Shown here: positions 51,564 through 60,368 of the stretch, in pieces
Layout of the letters: each line of letters opens with the position of its first letter
Position numbering within the stretch: position 1 is the first letter of the stretch
NCBI RefSeq assembly: GCF_041080835.1
Contig: NZ_CP129683.1
Span: 1,054,001-1,118,000, forward strand
DNA length: 64,000 bases
From: Bifidobacterium sp. WK012_4_13
GTDB taxonomy: Bacteria > Actinomycetota > Actinomycetes > Actinomycetales > Bifidobacteriaceae
Direction: 5' to 3'
Made by a program: the position numbers and the translations under genes
Notes under the pieces: model-generated
Database searches by the model: none
What the model was told of the DNA's origin: nothing
What the model saw: only the letters and a program-made list of their open reading frames with translations

Positions 51564-52333
51564 GCACACAGAGATCCTCTACGAATGACATCGTTATCAC
51601 CCTGCAAGATATTCATAAGACCTTTGGGAAGAACGAAATCCTTAAAGGAATCAGTCTGGAGGTGCATCAGGGAGAGGTATTGGCCATACTTGGATCGTCG
51701 GGCTCAGGGAAAACCACCTTGCTCCGATGCATCAATGCGTTGGAAATACCGGCGAGTGGGATTGTGAGCATCGATGGGAAGAAGATTGACTATTCCCAGA
51801 AGCATTCGAGACAGGATGTGCTGCATCTTCGGAGAAAAACCGCGATGGTGTTCCAAAACTATAACCTCTTCCGGAACAAGACAGCGCTTCAGAATGTGAT
51901 GGAGGGGTTGCGCGTCGTACAGAAGAAGTCACACGACGAAGCTCGGCAGGAGGCAAGGAAGGCATTGGCCGATGTCGGTCTATCGGAATTCGAGGATCGT
52001 TACCCAGTCCAGCTGTCGGGCGGGCAACAGCAACGCGTTTCCATCGCACGTGCTCTTGCCCTCAATCCTTCGGTGATACTGTTCGATGAACCCACCTCAG
52101 CCCTTGATCCGGAGCTGGTGAGCGATGTTAACGAAGTGATCACTGCAGTCGCAAAGACTGGTGTGACGATGATCATTGTCACGCACGAAATTGGCTTCGC
52201 GCGCAGAGTTGCATCGCAAGTCGTGTTCGTCGACCAAGGCAGAATATTGGAGAAGGGAACCCCGGAAGAAGTCATCGATCATCCGAAAGAACCTCGGGTT
52301 CAAGCCTTCATCGGCAAGTTGTCCTTCAAATGA
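51560..52333 (+). CDS. Amino-acid/opine ABC transporter ATP-binding protein
   Basis: A 257-residue ATPase of the GlnQ/HisP type: Walker [21 protein letters not shown]-loop VFQNYNLF, signature [16 protein letters not shown], Walker [18 protein letters not shown]-loop [20 protein letters not shown]. It completes the importer with the two permeases and the lipoprotein upstream. Start ATG overlaps the stop of the ATC-hydrolase gene. Confidence 0.95.
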   Translation: MSTQRSSTNDIVITLQDIHKTFGKNEILKGISLEVHQGEVLAILGSSGSGKTTLLRCINALEIPASGIVSIDGKKIDYSQKHSRQDVLHLRRKTAMVFQNYNLFRNKTALQNVMEGLRVVQKKSHDEARQEARKALADVGLSEFEDRYPVQLSGGQQQRVSIARALALNPSVILFDEPTSALDPELVSDVNEVITAVAKTGVTMIIVTHEIGFARRVASQVVFVDQGRILEKGTPEEVIDHPKEPRVQAFIGKLSFK

Positions 52334-52384
52334 GAGCGGACTCATGTTCAATTCTTCGGACAATCCGACAGGGAGCGGATCAAC

Positions 52385-53425
52385 ATGGCATATAGGCGCA
52401 TCGGAATTATCGGGGCGGGAAACACTGGCCTGGCACTTGCCGCCCATCTTGTGTCCAAGGGATTTACGCCGTTAGTGATGACCAGACATGCTCGCATCGT
52501 AAACATGCTGGAAGAAGGATTGAAGGTACAAGGTGCAATTCAGGGTGTCCTACCCATCCACGCAACCACCGATATGCATAAGCTCGTCAGTTCATGCGAC
52601 CTGCTCATCGTCTCGACATGGGCTAATGCACACAGCGAAATATTGAGACAGATCGCACGATACTCAGATGAGAGCTCTTGCAGAAGCATCATGGTATTGA
52701 ACGGGAATTGGGGAGCATATCAGGTCACCAACTTTGCCGATCGTCTTGGAATTCATCTTGGAATCGCGGAAAGTGCTGGCATGCCCTATGTGAGCAGACG
52801 CAACCTTTCAGAGAAAGATATCAATCTGTCAATATCCGGGATCAAGGACTCGATAACAGTTTCCCAGGAAAGCACTGCCGACAGCGAGCTTGAATCACTG
52901 CTGGCTCTTCTCTTCCATGATATCCAGTATGAGGATTCTTTCTTTGCGACCTCCCTTTCTGCGCCCAATCCTGTAATTCATGCTCCATTGTGTCTGCTCA
53001 ACCTTGCGCGAATCCAAGAGCGAGAGCACTTCCACATACTCGTGGACGGCTTCAGCCCGGAAGCGGAGGATATCATACAAGGTCTTGATGCCGAACGCGC
53101 AGCAATCGCCAGATGCCTGCATGTGGGTTACACGCCGATTCTGGAACAACTCAACGGATTTTGGAACGTGCATCACTCTTCGCTACAAGATTTTTTCCTC
53201 AAGCAGGCTTTGTATGCCAATCTTGAGGGACCACGCTCAATCCGTCATCGATTCATTCAGGAGGATGTGCCATTCGGGATTGTCCCTCTCGTTGACTTAG
53301 GCAGGACGGTCGGATCAAGCACTCCCATCAGCAAAGCCCTTTCGGAACTCTACCGCCCGTATCTACAACCTTATGACCGCATCGAATTCAGTGCCGATTC
53401 GCTTGCTGCCATGTCCAAACGATGA
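52385..53425 (+). CDS. NAD/NADP octopine/nopaline dehydrogenase family protein
   Basis: A 346-residue two-domain dehydrogenase. Residues 5-40 carry the Rossmann motif IGIIGAGNTGLALAAHLVSK; the C-terminal helical domain has ESAGMPYVSRR, NPVIHAPLCLLNLA (the His is the expected catalytic residue of octopine dehydrogenases) and EAEDIIQGLDAERAAIA. Such enzymes join or split N-(carboxyalkyl) amino acids using NAD(P)H. Together with an opine-type importer it suggests oxidative cleavage of an imported opine-like compound. GGGAGCG stands upstream. It is 51 bases after the ATPase gene on the same strand. Confidence 0.82.
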   Translation: MAYRRIGIIGAGNTGLALAAHLVSKGFTPLVMTRHARIVNMLEEGLKVQGAIQGVLPIHATTDMHKLVSSCDLLIVSTWANAHSEILRQIARYSDESSCRSIMVLNGNWGAYQVTNFADRLGIHLGIAESAGMPYVSRRNLSEKDINLSISGIKDSITVSQESTADSELESLLALLFHDIQYEDSFFATSLSAPNPVIHAPLCLLNLARIQEREHFHILVDGFSPEAEDIIQGLDAERAAIARCLHVGYTPILEQLNGFWNVHHSSLQDFFLKQALYANLEGPRSIRHRFIQEDVPFGIVPLVDLGRTVGSSTPISKALSELYRPYLQPYDRIEFSADSLAAMSKR

Positions 53426-53754
53426 AGAGGAACCATGGGTTGTCTCCTCCATGGAAAGCTGCGTTGGACCGTTCAAACTTGCCAAGAATCAGCACTAGCA
53501 ACGGATCCATGGAGCGCAATCCCCCACTTACCAGCCTATTGCACTCGGTGAATGCATTGGCGATCATTGACCTTCCTTTTCCAGACAGTCTGGGTTTCGA
53601 GCGGAAAGACGGCAAGGTCTTCACAGCAGAGCTACGGGGAATCAACGTCGCATGCCCTTGCCGACAGAACTGTGCTGGTCTGAGCCCAGTCCAAGCGCAC
53701 GGTACACGTCACACACAGCCAGCCAAAGAAAGCAAGCATGGGAACAGGCAATGA
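53422..53754 (+). CDS. Hypothetical protein, possibly a gene fragment
   Basis: A 110-residue frame whose ATG overlaps the stop of the dehydrogenase gene by 4 bases. The centre (SLLHSVNALAIIDLPFP) weakly recalls the start of IclR-type regulators, but the rest has no similarity that I can see and the tail is low in regular codon use. It may be a decayed regulator of the cluster or a chance frame. No function is proposed. Confidence 0.3.
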   Translation: MKRNHGLSPPWKAALDRSNLPRISTSNGSMERNPPLTSLLHSVNALAIIDLPFPDSLGFERKDGKVFTAELRGINVACPCRQNCAGLSPVQAHGTRHTQPAKESKHGNRQ

Positions 53755-54057
53755 GGCTTGGAAAAAGCTTAGGAAATGTCGCCGCAGAAAGGACCCGGCA
53801 AGGATAGGCAACGGTTGCAAATAAATCAGCGCCTCGCTTTCACTTGGCCGAGACCCGAACTGTCGTTGACCCGAGTCCCGCGGCACGCACAAGACTGATC
53901 AGTGAAGCTTGTCGATGTCATGCTCTCGGTTTACTCCGTCCAGCCTGTCCTGCCGATCCTCATGCGCGCGGGACATATCGTCTGAAGAGCCATTTACCAA
54001 GCGCTGGGATAATCGATGAGCTCGCGAACCGATGACGCATGCAACCTGAGCCGTCGA
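53755..54057. other. Intergenic region between convergent units
   Basis: Some 300 bases between the opine-type cluster (plus) and the HrtAB-like genes (minus). No supported gene, no clear terminator hairpin and no tRNA were seen. Confidence 0.45.
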
Positions 54058-54732
54058 TCACTGCATGGACAGCCTTCCATCTTCCATCCGATAGACCACA
54101 TCACTGGCTTCGGTCATGCGCACATCGTGGGTCACCATCACGGTGGCCTTGTTATAGGTGCGAGTTTGCTCTGCAAGCATCCTGACCACGTCATAGGCAT
54201 GGTCCGTATCCAGGCTGGCAGTCGGTTCATCCGCAAGGATCAGGCTCGGGTCGCCATACAGCGCTCGTGCGATCGCAGCGCGTTGGCGCTCTCCGCCCGA
54301 AAGATCTCTGGGATGCTTGTCGGCAAGGTTACGTATGTCCAAGGATTCCAGCACTTCGCGAATCTTCTGCCTGCGCGTTGCCCGCTTGGCAACCTTGTCA
54401 ACCAAGGCGAGCTGCTGGTAGACGGTGAGATATGGGATGAGATTCGACCGCTGCAGAACGAAGCCGATTTGCGTAAACCGCATGGCGGTCAACTGACCGT
54501 TCCTGAGATTGCCGAGTTCGATACCGTTGATGCTCACCTCCCCTGACGTCGGGCGCTGCAAGCCTGCGGATATTGTCAGCAGGCTGCTTTTGCCTGAGCC
54601 GGAAGGCCCCACGATACTCACGAATTGCCCTCGGGAAACCGTCAGACTGGCATCGTCAATCGCCGTCAGAGCCGTATGCCCATGTCCGAAGGTCTTCGTG
54701 ACATGTTCCATGACCAGAATCTCGTCAACCAT
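54058..54732 (-). CDS. ABC exporter ATP-binding protein, HrtA/LolD/MacB type
   Basis: A 224-residue ATPase: Walker A SIVGPSGSGKSSLL, Q-loop FVLQRSNLIPYLT, signature DLSGGERQRAAIARALY, Walker B LILADEPTASLDTD, H-loop VMVTHDVRM. This subtype works with FtsX-like permeases. It lies 3 bases after the permease gene. By combination with that permease and a TetR regulator it resembles the heme-efflux pair HrtAB of Gram-positive bacteria; other toxic hydrophobic substrates are equally possible. Confidence 0.9.
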   Translation of the reverse strand: MVDEILVMEHVTKTFGHGHTALTAIDDASLTVSRGQFVSIVGPSGSGKSSLLTISAGLQRPTSGEVSINGIELGNLRNGQLTAMRFTQIGFVLQRSNLIPYLTVYQQLALVDKVAKRATRRQKIREVLESLDIRNLADKHPRDLSGGERQRAAIARALYGDPSLILADEPTASLDTDHAYDVVRMLAEQTRTYNKATVMVTHDVRMTEASDVVYRMEDGRLSMQ

Positions 54733-54735
54733 GTT

Positions 54736-55827
54736 CTACTCCTCACCCATCGCAGTTATCGGGTCGACCTTCGAAACTGTTCTCACCGAGAACAGGCCTC
54801 CGACCACCGTCACCAGCACCAACGCGGCTCCAACCACAGTCCATTGCCCCACATCGGCGCTGAACGGCATCGCCGAAGGCAGCGCAAGGCTCGATAGCCA
54901 GGCCAGCGCGAAGGCCAGCACAACCGAAGCCAGTCCCAGAATGGCCGCCTGCGCCACGATGGATCGCGCTATGAAGCGGGTAGGTATCCCTTGGGCTTTC
55001 ATCACGCCGAACACTGCCGTCTTCTGCAGAGTGATGACATACATGAACATGCCTACGATTGCCGCAGTGATGACGATGAGCAGCCCTATCATGCCCTTGA
55101 ACGTGAGCTGCTCTGCAGAGACCCCGGGAATGTTGTCGATGAAGGTGGCCATGTCAAGCCTCTGAAGCTTCGTCTTGCCGGTGGGATTGCTCAGGGAGCG
55201 AATCGTTCCTCTTACCGCGATGGCATTGATTGGCTTGTCCGATTCGGACGCGAAGGGCTGACCACCGTATTTGAGCTCAGTCCAGGTGTCAAGCGAGGTA
55301 TAGATTACCGGCACGATGCTGTATGTGGTGGCTGGAACGATGCCCGTCACCGTCAGGGTGTGAGCGAGATTGCTGACTGTGATGCGATCGCCTATGGCAA
55401 AACCATCGTCGGCAAGATTCTGCGAAATGGTGACCTGATACTTCTTGGAATAGTTGCTGCCCCGAATCACGGAAGGGGTGGTGAAGGATCCCGCAGCCGA
55501 TCCGAAGACAGACACATTCTGCTTGTCGTTCGACGCATTCGCCCGACTCGCAGAGCCCTGATACAGACCGATCGCAGACTTGCTGCCCGCTGATACGCGC
55601 TGAAGATCGCCCTGCGTCATCTGCGAGGCGCCAAAGACTTCGTTCGCATCCTGCGTGAGCACCACGCTATCGGCATGCCAGTCCCGTATCGCCTTGGTAT
55701 GCCCTGTCTGCAGGCCTGAGGCCAGGCCAGACAGCATAAAGACCATATAGGCGACGAGAAGTATGATTCCCCCAACCAAGGCATAGCGCCATTTGGAAAA
55801 CCGAATCTCCTGCATTGCAAGGAACAT
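54736..55827 (-). CDS. ABC exporter permease, HrtB/FtsX type
   Basis: A 363-residue membrane protein: one N-terminal helix (WRYALVGGIILLVAYMVFML), an extracytoplasmic domain of about 200 residues beginning DWHADSVVLTQDAN, and three C-terminal helices with the FtsX loop LQKTAVFGVMKAQGIPTRFI. N-terminal MFLAMQEIRFSKWRYALVGG resembles HrtB proteins. The ATG at 55827 has AGGGCTTAGGA upstream; the frame opens earlier, at 55872, without support. Cotranscribed with the ATPase gene. Confidence 0.85.
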   Translation of the reverse strand: MFLAMQEIRFSKWRYALVGGIILLVAYMVFMLSGLASGLQTGHTKAIRDWHADSVVLTQDANEVFGASQMTQGDLQRVSAGSKSAIGLYQGSASRANASNDKQNVSVFGSAAGSFTTPSVIRGSNYSKKYQVTISQNLADDGFAIGDRITVSNLAHTLTVTGIVPATTYSIVPVIYTSLDTWTELKYGGQPFASESDKPINAIAVRGTIRSLSNPTGKTKLQRLDMATFIDNIPGVSAEQLTFKGMIGLLIVITAAIVGMFMYVITLQKTAVFGVMKAQGIPTRFIARSIVAQAAILGLASVVLAFALAWLSSLALPSAMPFSADVGQWTVVGAALVLVTVVGGLFSVRTVSKVDPITAMGEE

Positions 55828-55986
55828 TCCTAAGCCCTCTCTTTGAAAATGTGAATCATGGTTGTAAAACAAGGTTGTGAATCATGGTCGTGAATCACAG
55901 TGAATTCCTGAACCATCTGAACCATGCGAATCGAGCGAAGAGACCAGCCGGATCCGCATGCTCCCGTCATACGGCCTACCTCATTG

Positions 55987-56154
55987 CTACAGCACGCTTT
56001 TCAATCCATCGTCGAGCACCTTTGGCTTCGGTCCGAGCCTGTGCAGCACCACGAGGTTGTTCACCGCAAAGCAGGTGGCGACGACGCCCATGATGTAGAA
56101 CCTCGTACCGCTCGAACTCAAAGACATCACGAAGCCACTCAGGGAGTAGCTCAC
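55987..56154 (-). pseudogene. Small membrane-helix ORF or gene remnant
   Basis: From a GTG at 56154 the frame codes 55 residues with one strong hydrophobic helix (FYIMGVVATCFAVNNLVVLH) followed by a basic tail (RLGPKPKVLDDGLKSVL). Codon use looks protein-like but there is no convincing ribosome site and a stop closes the frame shortly upstream. Probably the 3' end of a lost membrane-protein gene, otherwise a small membrane protein. Confidence 0.35.
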
Positions 56155-56249
56155 CGGCAAAGTCGGATAGCAACCAAACAGTTTTCAGAGATGATGCGAT
56201 GGCACCTTCCATTCCTTAGTTCATGCAAGAATTGAGTGATTAACTATTA

Positions 56250-56265
56250 CTATACTAGTATAGTT
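56250..56265. promoter_or_regulatory. Perfect 16-bp palindrome, probable TetR operator
   Basis: ACTATACTAGTATAGT is its own reverse complement. It contains a TATACT box and lies 85 bases before the TetR-type start in the divergent region, the usual place for an autoregulatory operator. Confidence 0.7.
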
Positions 56266-56349
56266 CACAGCGAGCGCAAGTTTGTCTTCGCTCTATTTCT
56301 CGCTCAGGTGTCATCAAGTATCATGGAACACAGCAATGAAGGGGCGGCG

Positions 56350-57144
56350 ATGAACGACAGCGGGCGGCACAGCGCGGCAAGTGTCACCAACCGAGACTCG
56401 ACCATGCATCTTCGCAGGAACACGACTCGCGACACAATCTATGCCACCGCATTCAAGCTTTTCGCAGCCCAAGGCTATGGCAAAACGACGATGTCCAGCA
56501 TTGCGCAGGCATGCAACACGACCAAGACCCTGGTCCAGTACCATGCCCCGAGGAAGGAGATGTTCATCGACGTCCTCGTGACATCACTTTTCGAACTCAT
56601 CGAATCCGCCTTCGCCCATACCGAACTCTCACGAAGCATCGACTCACTGGAAAGGCTCTACATCACAGGGTTCCTGCATTTCAACCTGCTCACCCGGAAT
56701 CAGCGCATGGAGCGGGTCACCAAGGACATCGTCGCCAGCCGTAGGCTTACCGAAAGCATGATCGACGCCGAAATCTCCTTGGTCACGCAGACGTCGACGC
56801 ATGCCCGGCATCAGGTGCGTTCCGGAGCAATAAACGAGGCGTTCACGATGTGGTCATCGTTCGTGGACGATCACGATGTTCTTCAGCCACGAATCGAGCA
56901 GGCCGTAGTCGCCGGGCAGGGCGGGGCCTATGAACTCATGCATCACGAATATATGCATCATCGATCGCCTGACCCAGGTTCCCTGACCGACCTGTCCTAT
57001 GGCATCTTCACGGGTCTTTCCGGTGAAAGTCACAGCGAATCGATGCACGCTCTTCCCACTCTCCATGAGCTGAGATCATCGAAGGCGCTTCGCGCGATCA
57101 TCGACGAGACGCAACGCTCCCTCACCTCGCTACTGAGCGACTAA
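56350..57144 (+). CDS. TetR-family transcriptional regulator
   Basis: A 264-residue regulator. The helix-turn-helix covers about residues 27-73 (TIYATAFKLFAAQGYGKTTM and SSIAQACNTTKTLVQYH); Gln-Tyr-His replaces the more usual YYHF at the end of the recognition helix. The ligand domain is unrelated to any I recognise. The ATG at 56350 has AAGGGG 6 bases upstream; another at 56323 is weaker. Divergent from the exporter genes, which it probably represses. Confidence 0.87.
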   Translation: MNDSGRHSAASVTNRDSTMHLRRNTTRDTIYATAFKLFAAQGYGKTTMSSIAQACNTTKTLVQYHAPRKEMFIDVLVTSLFELIESAFAHTELSRSIDSLERLYITGFLHFNLLTRNQRMERVTKDIVASRRLTESMIDAEISLVTQTSTHARHQVRSGAINEAFTMWSSFVDDHDVLQPRIEQAVVAGQGGAYELMHHEYMHHRSPDPGSLTDLSYGIFTGLSGESHSESMHALPTLHELRSSKALRAIIDETQRSLTSLLSD

Positions 57145-57208
57145 GAAACTGAGCGACTGAGAAACTGAGTCATGAAAGACTCACCGAGCATCACGCGTCA
57201 CGTCCGGC

Positions 57209-58513
57209 TCAGACGGCAAAGCCGACTGCGTCGCTGAACACGTTTTCAGGATCCGTCTCGGATTTGATCGCTGCAAGTCGAGCGCGAGTGCGCTGAGGGT
57301 AGCATCGTTTCGATGCCGTATCGTCGGCCAATCCAATCCAATTGACATATGCACCCATTTCAAGACGCTGAATGCCTTGCCAATGCGCGATCTGCCGTTG
57401 AGCTGAGTCAGTGTCCGAAAGCAGCTGGGTGCCGACCACCATCACGGCAGCCTCTCTACCCGCATACGCAGTGGCCTGCGCGTCGATGTCACGGACCGCT
57501 CCCCCAAGTGCACGTATGGCCATCATCAACTGTCCGGTTTCAAAGGCATCGCAAACGGCACTCTGTTCCCTCTCGCCAAAGGCGGGCAGCAGGGAATTCT
57601 GCTGTGCTGCCCGAGGTGCAGGGAAGGGATCGTCCGTGACCAGAATCGATGCGTATGGACGGTAGCCGATATCCGAATCCATGACCGTACCCATCGCCTT
57701 GAAAGCATCGATGCTGGATTTCGCTTCATTTTCGGTCCCGACAAAGCACAGTTGCAGCATGGCCATCGCAGGGCTCTCCTGCATGGCAGGCATCAACGCA
57801 AGCACACTTGTCAGACGTCTATCGGCATCTGCCTGGGATTCGTTCCACGCGCGGACCAGTGAGCGTGCATCCTCGAGCCTGTCAAGCGCATACATGATGG
57901 TTCCAAACACGACATTGCTGACAGGATGCGCCTCGAACTCAAGATGGGTCAGGATTGCGAAATTGCCGCCGCCACCTCTCACGGCCCAGAACAAATCGGG
58001 GTTCTCGTCCTCAGAAAGTCTGAGAACCGTTCCCTCATAGGTCACCGCTTCAGCGGCTACGAGGCTGTCGATGGCAAGACCGTATTTGCGCACCATCCAG
58101 CCAATGCCTCCACCGAGCGTAAGTCCGGCAACACCGACATCAGCCGTATCGCCTGCAGTGAGCGCAAGCCCAGCAGGTTCCAGAACGCTTGCGACGTGTC
58201 CCCAGGTCGCTCCACCGCCGATGAGCACGTGTCGTGTCGCATCGTTGGTTTCTACACTGTCAAGTTGCCTCATGTCGATGAGCATGCCATCACGCGCCTG
58301 ACTCAATCCTGCGAGACTATGCCCGCCGCTTCGCACGGTTATTGCAAGGTGCTGCTCCCGTGCGTACCTGATTGCACTTGCAACATCCTGCGTGCTCCGA
58401 GGTCGAACCACGAGTCGAGGACTTCCCACACCAGTGACGGTGGTAACCGAGTCTTCGTAATCCCCATCTCCTGGATGCAGAGCGGAACCAATGCAAGAAT
58501 CTTGAGATGCCAT
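57209..58513 (-). CDS. FAD-binding PCMH-type oxidoreductase (berberine-bridge-enzyme family)
   Basis: A 434-residue cytoplasmic flavoprotein. The FAD domain shows VRPRSTQDVASAIRYA, VRSGGHSLAGLSQ with the His expected to bind FAD covalently, LTLGGGIGWMVRKYGLAIDS and VRGGGGNFAILTHLEF; the C-terminal end has ESDPENVF-like SETDPENVFSD. The second covalent Cys of bicovalent members is absent (TADVGVAGLTLGGG). Members oxidise sugars, alcohols or secondary metabolites. AAGGGG precedes the ATG. It stands alone, convergent with the TetR gene; substrate unknown. Confidence 0.88.
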   Translation of the reverse strand: MASQDSCIGSALHPGDGDYEDSVTTVTGVGSPRLVVRPRSTQDVASAIRYAREQHLAITVRSGGHSLAGLSQARDGMLIDMRQLDSVETNDATRHVLIGGGATWGHVASVLEPAGLALTAGDTADVGVAGLTLGGGIGWMVRKYGLAIDSLVAAEAVTYEGTVLRLSEDENPDLFWAVRGGGGNFAILTHLEFEAHPVSNVVFGTIMYALDRLEDARSLVRAWNESQADADRRLTSVLALMPAMQESPAMAMLQLCFVGTENEAKSSIDAFKAMGTVMDSDIGYRPYASILVTDDPFPAPRAAQQNSLLPAFGEREQSAVCDAFETGQLMMAIRALGGAVRDIDAQATAYAGREAAVMVVGTQLLSDTDSAQRQIAHWQGIQRLEMGAYVNWIGLADDTASKRCYPQRTRARLAAIKSETDPENVFSDAVGFAV

Positions 58514-58695
58514 AACAGTTTCCCCTTCTTTGAGATATTCTCTCTATTCTGATGTGTCCACGCTACTGCACATTCGCTGGAATCCATGGATTTCATGCGC
58601 TTCACGGCGACACAAGCCCGAGCCACGAAAACAATGGGCTGGCGGAACAGCTGTCAGAGCCACGAGCAGCGAATGGAGCAGGAACGTACTCGGCA

Positions 58696-60366
58696 TCACT
58701 TCACGACGACGTTTCCTCTGTCAATCTCAAGGACATGCGATGCGGAACGAATGGCATTGTGCCTGTGCGCGATCATGACCACCGTCTTGTCCCTTGCATA
58801 GGCATGCAAGGTATCAAGGATCGCCTTCTCGTTCGTGTTGTCAAGCGCCGAGGTGATCTCGTCGAGAATCAGGATGGGCGAGTTCTTCAGCAAGGCACGG
58901 GCTATCGCCACTCTCTGGCGCTCCCCGCCAGAGAGCAAGGATCCGCGTTGCCCGACGGGGCTGTCCCATCCATGTGGAAGACGTTCGATGACATCATCGA
59001 GTCGCGCGGCATGAGCGGCCGCGACGATCTCGTCCCGTGTGGCATCTGGACGTCCGATCCGAATGTTCTCGATGATCGTCGTATCGAAAAGAAAGACGTT
59101 CTGGAAGACGAAGGAAATGCTTCGCATCACGTTTTCACTGCCTATGTCACGAACATCGATGCCGCCGATTGCGATCGATCCTTCATCGACATCCCAGAAT
59201 CTGGCAATCAACTTGGCCAACGTGGATTTTCCAGCTCCAGAAGGCCCTATCAAGGCAGTGATGCCGCCTGGCTGAATGAGTGCATTGGCTCCTGAGAAGA
59301 TAGGGGCATCCTTTCGATATCCGAAGCCCATGCCATCGATCCGTATGTCATATGACTCAGGCTTTGCAGATTGGTCTGGTTCCTTGAGCTCAGGCGCATC
59401 GAGGATCCGATGCACCGCATCGACCGCCTGGTTGTCGCGGTAGAGTTCATCCGAGTATTGGACCGCCAAGGTGAGCGGCTCCACGCAGCGAATCGCAAGA
59501 AGGCATAGGACCGCGAACACGGCAACATCAATCCCATGGAAGCATGCCGCCAAGGTTGCCGTTATCAAGGCACCGGCGAAGCAGAGCTGAGTCCCCATCT
59601 GGAAGAACATGCTTGGTCTTCCCTCAGCCTTAAGTCTGTCAATCCCCATTCTGGTGCTGTTGTCGACGGTGTCCCTCAGGTGGTCCCATCGCATGCCGGA
59701 CTGTCCAGAGGAACGAAGCACAGGTTGCAGCGCGGCGTTCTCCAAAACGACTTCGGACAGTTCCAGATCGGCATCGCGCTCCAAGGGGTGGACGCGATGC
59801 AACACTTTCATCGACCAAAAGATGCACGCTCCCGCAAGCGGAACGACGATCAGCAGAAGGATTCCGACGATGGGCTGAATGAACAAGGCTGCGACAGCAA
59901 CGGTAAGCGGCGTGACCATGCCTGATATCAATCCGGGCAATACGACTGGTCCCAGATGCGACAACGATTGCACATCATCGCTGATCGCTTCGGACACCCT
60001 TGCCGCACTCGTGGCATCAAACCATCCGAGTGCGATGCGAGTCACCTTGCTGCCTATTCTTTGGACGATGCGGTCGCATACTGCATAGACCGAGACTCTC
60101 GACGATTTGGTGAGACCAATGATGTGCGCTACGAAAGCAATGACAACGCATGCCGCAAACATGACTATCGCCCGTGGGTCAGCGGGCTCGCCTCCCAGCA
60201 TGTGCCTCATTATGGGAATTGCCGATACGAATGCGATGCCCTGCGCGATCGCAGAGAGTCCATAGAGCAGTATCAGCGTGGAGACTCCGGTGCTGGTTCC
60301 CGCAGCCTGTTCAATGCCGTGCAAGAGATCGTGCCTTCGTGGCGTGCTCTTCATGTCATGCTGCAT
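58696..60366 (-). CDS. ABC half-transporter (membrane plus ATPase), second of a pair
   Basis: A 556-residue fused transporter: six-helix membrane domain (about 20-310) and a nucleotide-binding domain with Walker A IGPSGAGKSTLAKLI, signature LLSGGERQRVAIARALL, Walker B ILILDEITSALDN and H-loop IAHRHNAIRSA. The ATG at 60366 follows the upstream gene's stop by two bases and has AAGGAG within that gene; the frame could open at 60402. Forms a heterodimer with the preceding gene product. The pair resembles IrtAB/YbtPQ transporters that import siderophores, but drug or peptide exporters look the same. Confidence 0.87.
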   Translation of the reverse strand: MQHDMKSTPRRHDLLHGIEQAAGTSTGVSTLILLYGLSAIAQGIAFVSAIPIMRHMLGGEPADPRAIVMFAACVVIAFVAHIIGLTKSSRVSVYAVCDRIVQRIGSKVTRIALGWFDATSAARVSEAISDDVQSLSHLGPVVLPGLISGMVTPLTVAVAALFIQPIVGILLLIVVPLAGACIFWSMKVLHRVHPLERDADLELSEVVLENAALQPVLRSSGQSGMRWDHLRDTVDNSTRMGIDRLKAEGRPSMFFQMGTQLCFAGALITATLAACFHGIDVAVFAVLCLLAIRCVEPLTLAVQYSDELYRDNQAVDAVHRILDAPELKEPDQSAKPESYDIRIDGMGFGYRKDAPIFSGANALIQPGGITALIGPSGAGKSTLAKLIARFWDVDEGSIAIGGIDVRDIGSENVMRSISFVFQNVFLFDTTIIENIRIGRPDATRDEIVAAAHAARLDDVIERLPHGWDSPVGQRGSLLSGGERQRVAIARALLKNSPILILDEITSALDNTNEKAILDTLHAYARDKTVVMIAHRHNAIRSASHVLEIDRGNVVVK

Positions 60367-60368
60367 CG

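Larger units (their letters stand above)
55828..56349. other. Divergent control region between HrtB-like permease and TetR gene
   Basis: About 520 bases with the TetR operator (56250-56265), the two divergent promoters and a small frame on the minus strand (55987-56154). Nothing else is supported. Confidence 0.5.
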
